In this document: one piece after another, positions 35,465-42,124 of the stretch
Layout of the letters: each line of letters opens with the position of its first letter
Numbering within the stretch: position 1 is the first letter of the stretch
Source: Fodinicurvata fenggangensis DSM 21160
Lineage (GTDB): Bacteria > Pseudomonadota > Alphaproteobacteria > Kiloniellales > DSM-21159
Length of the DNA: 64,000 nt
Reading direction: 5' to 3'
NCBI RefSeq assembly: GCF_000686045.1
Contig: NZ_JMLV01000001.1
Coordinates: 124,001-188,000, forward strand
Made by a program: the position numbers and the translations under genes
Notes under the pieces: model-generated
Seen by the model: only the letters and a program-made list of their open reading frames with translations
The model's database searches: none
What the model was told of the DNA's origin: nothing

Positions 35465-36079
35465 ATGCAGTTGTCGGTTAAAGGTCGGCACATCGATACC
35501 GGTGAAGCCTTCCGCCAGCATGCCCAAGATCAATTGAGCACGATCCTGGACAAGTACTTTGGCGACGCCATCGAGGCAAATGTCACGCTGTCCAAGGAAT
35601 CGCATTTGTTCCGTGCCCATGTGTCGGCGCACATAGGGCGTGGCATGCTGCTGCAGGCTTCTGGCGAGGCCAACGAGGTCTATCCTGCCTTCGACATGGC
35701 GGCAGATCGTCTGGCGAAGCGGCTGCGCCGCTATAAGAGGCGCCTGCGTGACCACAACAACGGGCGTGCTGCTGCTCAGGACGTGATTCCGGCACAGCAG
35801 TATATCCTCGCCCCGGAACCGGAACCGCAAGAAGAAGAAGATGCAGAACCAGCAGGAGAGGATGCCATAGCCGGTGAGGGCGATCAGCCCATCGTTATTG
35901 CCGAAATGGAGACGGAGATCCCGATTCTAACCGTGGGAGAAGCCGTTATGCGCATGGACCTGGCTGATATACAGGTGCTCATGTTCCGCAACCGGGGACA
36001 TGGAGGCCTGAACGTGGTTTACCGTCGGAATGACGGTAATGTCGGATGGGTTGACCCACGCGGTAACCGCGAAAGCTAA
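35465..36079 (+). CDS. hpf: Ribosome hibernation promoting factor, long form
   Basis: 204 residues from the ATG at 35465, which has GGGGAAC seven bases upstream. The N-terminal S30AE domain (MQLSVKGRHIDTGEAFRQHA) binds the 30S decoding centre. An acidic linker (EPEPQEEEDAEP) leads to the C-terminal domain (GEAVMRMDLADIQVLMFRN; GLNVVYRRNDGNVGWVDP) that pairs ribosomes into 100S dimers. The rpoN–hpf–ptsN order is standard. Confidence 0.93.
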   Translation: MQLSVKGRHIDTGEAFRQHAQDQLSTILDKYFGDAIEANVTLSKESHLFRAHVSAHIGRGMLLQASGEANEVYPAFDMAADRLAKRLRRYKRRLRDHNNGRAAAQDVIPAQQYILAPEPEPQEEEDAEPAGEDAIAGEGDQPIVIAEMETEIPILTVGEAVMRMDLADIQVLMFRNRGHGGLNVVYRRNDGNVGWVDPRGNRES

Positions 36080-36096
36080 TATCAGGACAATTTGTT

Positions 36097-36561
36097 ATGG
36101 ATATCGCCGATATGCTGAGCCCCGAAGGGGTTCTTCCAGCATTGCGTGTGACGAGCAAGAAGCAGGCCCTCCAGGAGATGGCAAGGCGTGCTGCCGATGT
36201 CACCGGACAGCCGGAAAGAGCGATCTTCGAGGTTCTGGTTGAGCGCGAGCGTCTCGGCACGACGGGTGTAGGCTATGGCATTGCCATTCCGCACGGGAAG
36301 CTGTCAGAGCTTGATCGCTTGCATTGCCTTTTTGCGCGGCTGGAAACGCCTGTGGAATTCGATTCAATCGATGAGCAGCCTGTGGACCTGATATGCGTGC
36401 TACTGGCGCCAGAGAAGGCAGGTGCAGACCATCTGAAAGCCCTGGCGCGTGTTTCTCGTCTGCTGCGTGACAAAGCGATTTGCGACAAGCTGCGCGGGAC
36501 GGACAGTCGTGACGGTCTCTATGCCATCTTAACGGAATCGGCCGCCAGTCACGCTGCCTGA
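36097..36561 (+). CDS. ptsN: Nitrogen PTS EIIA component PtsN
   Basis: 154 residues. The phosphorylated His67 sits in GVGYGIAIPHGKLS. It takes phosphate from NPr in the nitrogen phosphotransferase system, which tunes potassium, nitrogen and envelope functions rather than sugar uptake. It is 17 bases after hpf and ends at a strong terminator. Confidence 0.94.
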   Translation: MDIADMLSPEGVLPALRVTSKKQALQEMARRAADVTGQPERAIFEVLVERERLGTTGVGYGIAIPHGKLSELDRLHCLFARLETPVEFDSIDEQPVDLICVLLAPEKAGADHLKALARVSRLLRDKAICDKLRGTDSRDGLYAILTESAASHAA

Positions 36562-36589
36562 AGGCGCATGGGCTTGATGTGGATTTAAG

Positions 36590-36621
36590 GGGGAATGTCC
36601 GGAAGTGGGACATTCCCCTTT
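36590..36621 (+). terminator. Terminator after ptsN
   Basis: GGGGAATGTCC, seven-base loop, GGACATTCCCC, then TTT. The 11-bp stem is perfect and may also stop transcripts of the convergent DUF1150 gene. Confidence 0.8.
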
Positions 36622-36638
36622 GTCATACGCTGATTGCC

Positions 36639-36851
36639 TCAATGGACGGTCATGGGCTCCATGCCGTTTTGGCGAACGGCGGCACAGGCAACATCGAAGT
36701 CAGCCATGACCGCAATCTTCGTGCCGTCTGCTGCGAAGATTCCGACAGCGCCCTGGAATGGACGGACATAGGCCACGTCGTCTACGCCGAAGGACAGGAA
36801 ATCGTCCTGTGTCAGCTGCTTCAGGTCACTGTGGGGTGTATTCTGCATCAT
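36639..36851 (-). CDS. DUF1150 family small protein
   Basis: 70 residues starting MMQNTPHSDLKQLTQDDFLS; the ATG at 36851 has AGGGAAAGG eight bases upstream. FGVDDVAYVRPFQ and ADGTKIAVMADFDVACAA are family features. Alphaproteobacteria usually carry this gene right after an hsp20 gene, as here, 73 bp downstream on the same strand, so co-expression under heat stress is likely. Function unknown. Confidence 0.82.
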   Translation of the reverse strand: MMQNTPHSDLKQLTQDDFLSFGVDDVAYVRPFQGAVGIFAADGTKIAVMADFDVACAAVRQNGMEPMTVH

Positions 36852-36924
36852 AAAATATACCTTTCCCTTGGCGGCAACCCACGCTGTCTGAGGCGCAGGC
36901 TCCTTGGTGTCTTCCCACCTTCTA

Positions 36925-37386
36925 TCAGGCGGATTTCTGATCAATGGTCCTGGTGTCCGAACCCTCGGCTTTCTGCTTGCGCTCGATCTTGATAGTGCGA
37001 ACAACCTCATCATCCGTCTGGCGCTTCAGTTCGATGTGAAGCAGGCCATTATCGAGGCGTGCTCCCTCGACTTCCATGCCATCAGCCAGCATGAAGCTGC
37101 GCTGGAACTGGCGCGCCGCAATGCCTCGGTGAAGGAAGGTGCGCTCGCTGTCATCCTCGGGCTGGCGACCGCGAATGGTCAATTGGTTGTTCTCCAGCCT
37201 GACTTCGAGGTCATCTTCCGAGAAACCGGCGACAGCCAGTGTTATGCGTAGGTGGCGCTCGTCCACCTGCTCCACATTGTAAGGCGGGTAACCGTCGCCA
37301 CTGCTCTTGTGCATACGGTCTATGGCGCGTTCCAGTTGGTCAAACCCAAGCAGGAGCGGGGAATTCAGGTAGGAAGATCGGCTCAT
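36925..37386 (-). CDS. Small heat-shock protein Hsp20 (IbpA-like), copy 1
   Basis: 153 residues from the ATG at 37386. An in-frame GTG at 37437 lies upstream of the thermometer hairpin and is less likely. The alpha-crystallin domain covers about 30–125 (PPYNVEQVDERHLRITLAVA, FSEDDLEVRLENNQLTIRG, FLHRGIAARQFQRSFMLAD). It holds unfolding proteins until refolding chaperones act. Its promoter looks RpoH-dependent and its leader carries a ROSE-like RNA thermometer. A second copy is at 58757. Confidence 0.93.
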   Translation of the reverse strand: MSRSSYLNSPLLLGFDQLERAIDRMHKSSGDGYPPYNVEQVDERHLRITLAVAGFSEDDLEVRLENNQLTIRGRQPEDDSERTFLHRGIAARQFQRSFMLADGMEVEGARLDNGLLHIELKRQTDDEVVRTIKIERKQKAEGSDTRTIDQKSA

Positions 37387-37397
37387 AGGTGCAGCTG

Positions 37398-37417
37398 CCT
37401 CCTCTTCTTGAGCAAGG
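37398..37417 (-). promoter_or_regulatory. ROSE-like RNA thermometer hairpin of hsp20 copy 1
   Basis: In the mRNA, CCUUGCUC pairs with GAGGAGG around an AAGAA loop. The U(U/C)GCU anti-ribosome-site motif and the internal G·G mismatch are hallmarks of ROSE elements. The hairpin hides the AGGAGG site 11 bases before the ATG at 37386, so translation should open on heating. The whole leader from the predicted start near 37488 is about 100 nt, the usual ROSE length. Confidence 0.7.
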
Positions 37418-37494
37418 TTGCTGGTTGTTTGGTTCACCGGCGTCCGTGTCCCGGCCCGCCGCGAAAAGGCCCATTATGGCGCCTTTGTAGAAAG

Positions 37495-37522
37495 AAATGG
37501 TGAATCATCGAGCGCCTTCAAG
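37495..37522 (-). promoter_or_regulatory. RpoH (sigma-32)-type promoter of hsp20 copy 1
   Basis: On the minus strand CTTGAA is followed after 14 bases by CACCATTT, close to the heat-shock consensus CTTGAA / CCCCATNT. It is placed to start a leader of about 100 nt. Confidence 0.6.
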
Positions 37523-37587
37523 TGGGATGCCGCTGCTTTTATGCCCATGAAGGTTCTCATATACGACATATTGTGCCGCGACTGTGC

Positions 37588-37616
37588 TTGACCCTTCCTC
37601 ACGGGCTTTCTACCGT
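37588..37616 (+). promoter_or_regulatory. Candidate promoter for the cobalamin riboswitch transcript
   Basis: TTGACC and TACCGT with 17 bases between. The predicted start near 37623 falls just before the riboswitch. The -10 match is weak. Confidence 0.35.
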
Positions 37617-37627
37617 AAGACCAACAT

Positions 37628-37770
37628 TGGACGGTTCCTCGATAGGGGATGAAAGGCAATCCGGTGCGGCCGACCCAAGTCGGGGGCCAAGTCCGGAACT
37701 GTTCCAGCATCTGTAAGCGCCTGTCCGCAATCGCGTAGACATCGCGCAAGTCAGTCAGCCTGCCGCCAAA
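37628..37770 (+). ncRNA. Cobalamin (adenosylcobalamin-class) riboswitch
   Basis: Conserved blocks occur in the right order: GGTTCC at 37633, GGGGAT near 37645, AATCCGGTG at 37658–37666, GTCCGGAACTG at 37691, GCATCTGTAAGCG at 37707–37719 and the B12 box AGTCAGTCAGCCTGCC at 37749–37764. The B12 box matches AGYCMGgagaCCTGCC except in the variable middle. It lies about 95 bp before hupE. Binding of B12 should reduce expression of hupE and perhaps of the downstream cobalamin genes. Confidence 0.85.
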
Positions 37771-37822
37771 AGATGATTTCCTGGCCTTCCGGACCGTTCG
37801 GGAGGCTGTACGCTATTGAACA

Positions 37823-37841
37823 GCCAGGCCGGCCGGCTGGC
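37823..37841 (+). promoter_or_regulatory. Hairpin between the riboswitch and hupE
   Basis: GCCAG pairs with CTGGC around a self-complementary CCGGCCGG core, 12 bases before the hupE ribosome site AAGGGGGA. No T run follows, so control of translation is more likely than termination. Confidence 0.45.
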
Positions 37842-37864
37842 CTGCCTGCAACAAGGGGGACACG

Positions 37865-38479
37865 ATGATCCATACAGCCATTCTCAGACTTGCTCGATTT
37901 GCCGCCGCTTTCCTGCCCGCAGCTTTCCTGGCTTCGGCGGCTGCTGCACATCCGGGACACGAAGTGCAGGCAGGTGCGAGCTTTCTTGGCGGCCTCGCGC
38001 ATCCCGTAACGGGCATGGACCATCTTCTGGCCATGGTGGCGGTCGGGATCTGGGCCTACACGCTGGGAGGCCGCGCTCTTTGGGCTGTTCCCAGCATGTT
38101 CGTGCTGGCCATGGCCGTAGCCGGTGCCGCCGGTCTCGCCGGTTGGCAGTTTGCCATGGCTGAAAGCGGCATTGCGCTATCGGTTCTGGTCCTGGGTGTC
38201 CTGATTGCGGCAGCGGTGCGTGTACGCTGGGAGATCGGGGCCGCCATGGTCGGCCTGTTCGCCGTTTTCCACGGATTTGCACATGGTGCTGAGATACCAG
38301 CCGGTGGTTCTCCGGTGGCCTATATCGCAGGCTTTTTGCTGGCCACTGCATTCCTGCATGCGGCTGGCGTCATACTTGGAGTCGTGGCAGGCCGACTGGC
38401 CTATACACCGGCCATGCGCGTGGCAGGTGGCACCATGGCCGTAGCTGGTACCTGGATGCTTGTCGGTGGGCAAATTTGA
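37865..38479 (+). CDS. hupE: HupE/UreJ-family transporter, probable cobalt importer
   Basis: 204 residues. A cleavable-looking signal (AAFLPAAFLASAAA) is followed by AHPGHE and the family motif HPVTGMDHLLAM, whose His and Asp residues can bind Ni2+ or Co2+. Six further hydrophobic helices follow. HupE/UreJ proteins carry nickel in hydrogenase or urease loci; here neither is present. A cobalamin riboswitch upstream and the cobalamin genes downstream point to cobalt. It is separated from cbiX by 48 bp on the same strand. Confidence 0.88.
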   Translation: MIHTAILRLARFAAAFLPAAFLASAAAAHPGHEVQAGASFLGGLAHPVTGMDHLLAMVAVGIWAYTLGGRALWAVPSMFVLAMAVAGAAGLAGWQFAMAESGIALSVLVLGVLIAAAVRVRWEIGAAMVGLFAVFHGFAHGAEIPAGGSPVAYIAGFLLATAFLHAAGVILGVVAGRLAYTPAMRVAGGTMAVAGTWMLVGGQI

Positions 38480-38527
38480 ACGCGCGCATTGCATGAGCCC
38501 CGACTTCATTAAGGCAGGAGAGTGAAT

Positions 38528-39568
38528 ATGGCCGAGCGCCTGGGATTGATGGTTTGCGGACACGGAAGTCGTGACGAACAAGCCGTGGCGGAGTTTGCCA
38601 GCCTAGCAGAACACATGCGCAAACGCTTTACCGATTGGCCTGTTGACTATGGCTATCTTGAATTCGCACGCCCCGTGATTCGCGATGGTCTGGACAGTCT
38701 GCGTGAACAGCAGGTGAACCGCGTCCTGGCGGTGCCGGGAATGCTGTTTGCTGCAGGCCATGCCAAGAACGACATTCCCTCGGTTCTGAACACCTATCAG
38801 GCGCAGCACCCGGAACTCGAGATCAATTATGGTCGCGAGCTGGGTATCGACCTGAAGATGCTTCAGGCCGCCGGTGATCGCATCCAGGAAGCCCTGGATG
38901 GTGCGGACGAGACAGTTCCGCGCCATGACACGCTTCTGGTTGTTGTCGGACGGGGGGCATCGGACCCGGATGCCAATTCCAACGTCGCGAAGGTAACCCG
39001 CATGTTGTGGGAAGGTCTGGGTTTCGGTTGGGCCGAGACCTGTTACTCCGGTGTCACCTTCCCGCTGGTTGAGCCAGGCCTGGAGCATGCTGCCCGCCTG
39101 GGATTCAAGCGTATCGTGGTCTTCCCCTACTTCCTTTTCACCGGCGTGCTGGTCAGGCGGATCTACGAGCATACCGACCGTGTTGCAGCGCGGCATCCGG
39201 ATATCGAGTTCATAAAGGCGCCTTACCTGAACGATCATCCCCGCGTGCTGGATACCATGGCGGCCCGCGTCGAGGAGATTCTGGAAGGCACCAACAACAT
39301 GAATTGCCAGATGTGCAAGTACCGTGAACAGGTCCTGGGATTCGAGGCTGAAGTCGGGCTGCCCCAGGAGAGCCATCACCACCATGTCGAGGGCATTGGT
39401 TCCGGGCAGGAGGACCATCACCACGACCATGGCCATTCCCACTCACACGGGCATGACCATGGGCACGATCATAGCCACAGCCACCATCACCCCTATCCGC
39501 ATGCCGATCATCCTCTTGGGCCGCGCACCCTGAAGGAGAATGCGGGAGGGGGCCAGCAGAGCGGATGA
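38528..39568 (+). CDS. cbiX: Sirohydrochlorin cobaltochelatase CbiX, long form with His-rich tail
   Basis: 346 residues from the ATG at 38528 (AGGAG seven bases upstream; a GTG at 38522 overlaps that site). Two chelatase halves are visible: LGLMVCGHGSRDEQAVAEF with the N-terminal active-site His, and VVVGRGASDPDANSN. It inserts Co2+ into sirohydrochlorin, the defining step of the cobalt-early pathway. After residue 255 comes MNCQMC, an MxCxxC motif like the one that binds an Fe-S centre in Bacillus megaterium CbiX, then CKYRE. A tail very rich in His and Asp (about 290–330) probably stores or delivers metal. The stop overlaps cbiC by four bases. Confidence 0.92.
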   Translation: MAERLGLMVCGHGSRDEQAVAEFASLAEHMRKRFTDWPVDYGYLEFARPVIRDGLDSLREQQVNRVLAVPGMLFAAGHAKNDIPSVLNTYQAQHPELEINYGRELGIDLKMLQAAGDRIQEALDGADETVPRHDTLLVVVGRGASDPDANSNVAKVTRMLWEGLGFGWAETCYSGVTFPLVEPGLEHAARLGFKRIVVFPYFLFTGVLVRRIYEHTDRVAARHPDIEFIKAPYLNDHPRVLDTMAARVEEILEGTNNMNCQMCKYREQVLGFEAEVGLPQESHHHHVEGIGSGQEDHHHDHGHSHSHGHDHGHDHSHSHHHPYPHADHPLGPRTLKENAGGGQQSG

Positions 39569-40203
39569 CCATGCCGCAGAGAGATTACCTGCGTGATCCG
39601 GCGGCAATCTATCAGCAGTCTTTCGAGACGGTTCGACGAGAGGCCGCACTCGAGCAGTTTCCGCCAGGCGCCCAGGGTCTTGTTGTCAGAATGATCCACG
39701 CCTGCGGGATGGTGGACATTGCCGGGGATGTCCGTGTCGAGGGGGATCCGGCGGGTTCAGGTGCACGCGCACTGCAGTCGGGAAAGCCGATTCTGGTGGA
39801 TTGCGAGATGCTGGCTCATGGCATCATTGGGTCCAGGCTGCCCGCCGACAACAAGGTTGTGTGCAGCCTGAATGATCTATCGGTTCCGTCACTGGCGCAC
39901 CAGCAGCAGACGACACGATCGGCGGCGGCTGTCGAGCTCTGGAAAACGCAGATGGAAGGGGCTGTGGTCGCAATCGGCAATGCCCCCACAGCCCTGTTTC
40001 GATTGATTGAACTGCTGGAAGAGGGCGCGCCCTGTCCGGCCGTGATTGTCGCTGCCCCTGTCGGGTTTGTTGGGGCAGTCGAATCCAAGCAGGCACTGAT
40101 CGAGGCCTCGCTGGGCATTCCCTTTGTGACCTTGACGGGCCGCCGCGGCGGCAGCGCAATCGCAGCTGCTGCCGTGAATGCATTGGCAGGGGATTTGGCG
40201 TAA
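39565..40203 (+). CDS. cbiC: Precorrin-8 / cobalt-precorrin-8 methylmutase
   Basis: 212 residues, CobH/CbiC family. It moves the C11 methyl group to C12 to give (cobalto)cobyrinate. The catalytic His is in VVRMIHACGMVD. GNAPTALFRLIELLEEG and the Gly-rich GRRGGSAIAAAAVNAL are also typical. It is coupled by overlap to cbiX before it and to cbiET after it (TAATG). With CbiX, CbiD and CbiG present, the cobalt-loaded substrate is more likely than the metal-free one. Confidence 0.94.
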   Translation: MTMPQRDYLRDPAAIYQQSFETVRREAALEQFPPGAQGLVVRMIHACGMVDIAGDVRVEGDPAGSGARALQSGKPILVDCEMLAHGIIGSRLPADNKVVCSLNDLSVPSLAHQQQTTRSAAAVELWKTQMEGAVVAIGNAPTALFRLIELLEEGAPCPAVIVAAPVGFVGAVESKQALIEASLGIPFVTLTGRRGGSAIAAAAVNALAGDLA

Positions 40204-41420
40204 TGACTCCCTGGCTTTCGATCGTGGGGATTGGCGAGGACGGTCTTTCTGGCCTGGGCGAGCAGGCAAGAAACCTGGTTGATCGGGCCGACGTCCTTAT
40301 CGGCGGTGCGCGTCATCTGTCCATGCTGCCCGACGATGGGCGTGAGCGCTTGGCCTGGCCCTCACCTCTCAACCGGCTGGTGGGTGAAATCGAGGCGCGG
40401 CGTGGTCAGGCCGTGTGCGTATTGGCGACCGGTGACCCCTTCTGCTTCGGCATCGGGACGACCCTGGCGCGTCGCATCCCCATGTCGGAGATGCAGGTGA
40501 TCCCTGCGCCATCCGCCTTTTCACTGGCTTGTGCGCAGTTGGGTTGGTCCTTGCCGGAGGTCAGTCTCCTGACACTTCATGGCCGACCAACCAGCCTGAT
40601 TGTTCCAGCGATACAGCCGGATGCCCGCCTCATGGTTCTGAGCGACAATCACGAGACTCCCACCGAGGTTGCAAGCCTGCTGTGCGAAAAGGGGTTTGGG
40701 GCGAGTGAGCTGCATGTCCTGGAGCATCTGGGTGGCTCCAGGGAGCGTATTCTGCATTTGCGTGCCGACCAGGAGGATTTTCCTGAATTCGCGGATTTCA
40801 ATATGCTTGCGATTGTCTGCAAGGCCGGTGAAGGGGCAGAGATCCTGCCCAGAATTCCTGGCTTGCCGGACGACGTGTTCCATCACGATGGACAGCTCAC
40901 GAAGCGGGAGGTGCGTGCCGTCACGCTGTCGGCTCTGATGCCGGGACCGGGCCAGGTCCTGTGGGACGTCGGGGCCGGGTGCGGCTCTGTGGCCATTGAA
41001 TGGATGCGGACCGACCCGAATGCCCGTGCCGTGGCAATCGAACGCCAGGCCGCGCGGTGCGAAATGATCACCAGCAATGCGGCCCGCCTGGGCACGCCCT
41101 ACCTGAAGCTGGTTTCCGGTGAGGCCCCAGCTTGCCTGTCGGATCTGCAGCGCCCGGATGCCGTCTTCATCGGTGGCGGTATCAATACTTCGGGACTATT
41201 CGAGGCCTGTTGGCAGTCCTTGATGCCGGGCGGTCGTCTGGTCGCCAATGCTGTGACCCTGGAGGGGGAAGCGCGACTGGCCAGCTTGCAGGCTGAGCAT
41301 GGTGGGGAATTGCGCCGGCTGTCCGTTTCACGCGCGGAAGCCGTCGGTCCTTTCCGGGGGTGGCGCCCTGCCATGCCGGTTACCCAGTTTGCCTTGGTCA
41401 AATCCAGGGACGAAGGATGA
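40203..41420 (+). CDS. cbiET: Precorrin-6Y C5,15-methyltransferase (decarboxylating), CbiE–CbiT fusion
   Basis: 405 residues, CobL type. Residues about 1–200 are the CbiE tetrapyrrole methylase domain (WLSIVGIGEDGLSGL; ATGDPFCFGIG). Residues about 215–400 are the CbiT domain with a SAM site (LWDVGAGCGSVAIEWMR). It methylates C5 and C15 and removes the acetate carboxyl at C12. It overlaps cbiL by four bases. Confidence 0.94.
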   Translation: MTPWLSIVGIGEDGLSGLGEQARNLVDRADVLIGGARHLSMLPDDGRERLAWPSPLNRLVGEIEARRGQAVCVLATGDPFCFGIGTTLARRIPMSEMQVIPAPSAFSLACAQLGWSLPEVSLLTLHGRPTSLIVPAIQPDARLMVLSDNHETPTEVASLLCEKGFGASELHVLEHLGGSRERILHLRADQEDFPEFADFNMLAIVCKAGEGAEILPRIPGLPDDVFHHDGQLTKREVRAVTLSALMPGPGQVLWDVGAGCGSVAIEWMRTDPNARAVAIERQAARCEMITSNAARLGTPYLKLVSGEAPACLSDLQRPDAVFIGGGINTSGLFEACWQSLMPGGRLVANAVTLEGEARLASLQAEHGGELRRLSVSRAEAVGPFRGWRPAMPVTQFALVKSRDEG

Positions 41421-42124
41421 TGGCGGGAAACCTGTATGGTCTGGGCCTTGGCCCCGGGGATCCTGAGCTGCTCACGCTCAAGGCGCACCGAATTCTGACA
41501 AGCTGTCCAGTCGTTGCCTATCCGGCACTGGAGGACGGAGCCAGCTTTGCCCGCTCGATCGTGGCCGATTACCTGTCTGACAGTCAGCGGGAGATTGTCA
41601 TTCGAATCCCCATGACGGTGGAGCGTGCCCCAGCCCAGCAGGCATATGATCGCGCCAGTGTGGAGTTGGCGCGCGAGCTGGACCAAGGGCGGGATGTTGC
41701 CGTGCTCTGTGAGGGGGATCCCTTTTTCTATGGCTCTTTCATGTATCTTTTCGGCCGTCTTGCCGAACGCTATCCCACCTCTGTCGTTCCGGGTGTGACC
41801 TCTCTGACCGCCTGTTCAGCTGTGGCTGGAGCCCCCTTGGCAGCGCGGAATGATACCCTGGCAGTCCTGCCGGCCCCGCTTCCGGATGAACAGCTCAAAG
41901 CCAGGTTACGGAACTTCGATGCGGTGGCCATCATCAAGCCCGGCCGACATTTCGCCAGGATTCAGGCACTGCTGGATCACATGGGCCTGCTCGATCAGGC
42001 ACGTTACGTGGAGCGGGCCACACTTGAAAACCAGAGGATACTCAAAATGCGCGATGTACCGGATGATTCTGTGCCCTATTTCTCGATGATCCTGGTGCAC
42101 CATCGAGGGGACGCCTGGAAATGA
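41417..42124 (+). CDS. cbiL: Precorrin-2 / cobalt-factor II C20-methyltransferase
   Basis: 235 residues, CobI/CbiL. YGLGLGPGDPELLTLKAHRI is the signature of the family; LCEGDPFFYGSFMY and VVPGVTSLTACSAVAGAPL are other conserved loops. Two adjacent ATGs exist at 41417 and 41420; the first gives an ATGA overlap with cbiET. It adds a methyl at C20 and starts the corrin-specific methylations. It overlaps cbiG–cbiH by four bases. Confidence 0.93.
   Translation: MMAGNLYGLGLGPGDPELLTLKAHRILTSCPVVAYPALEDGASFARSIVADYLSDSQREIVIRIPMTVERAPAQQAYDRASVELARELDQGRDVAVLCEGDPFFYGSFMYLFGRLAERYPTSVVPGVTSLTACSAVAGAPLAARNDTLAVLPAPLPDEQLKARLRNFDAVAIIKPGRHFARIQALLDHMGLLDQARYVERATLENQRILKMRDVPDDSVPYFSMILVHHRGDAWK

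Noticed and set aside
39370-39530. Repetitive CAC/CAT-rich stretch resembling a tandem repeat or short array
   Set aside because: It is low-complexity coding sequence for the His-rich CbiX tail; there are no regular spacers.
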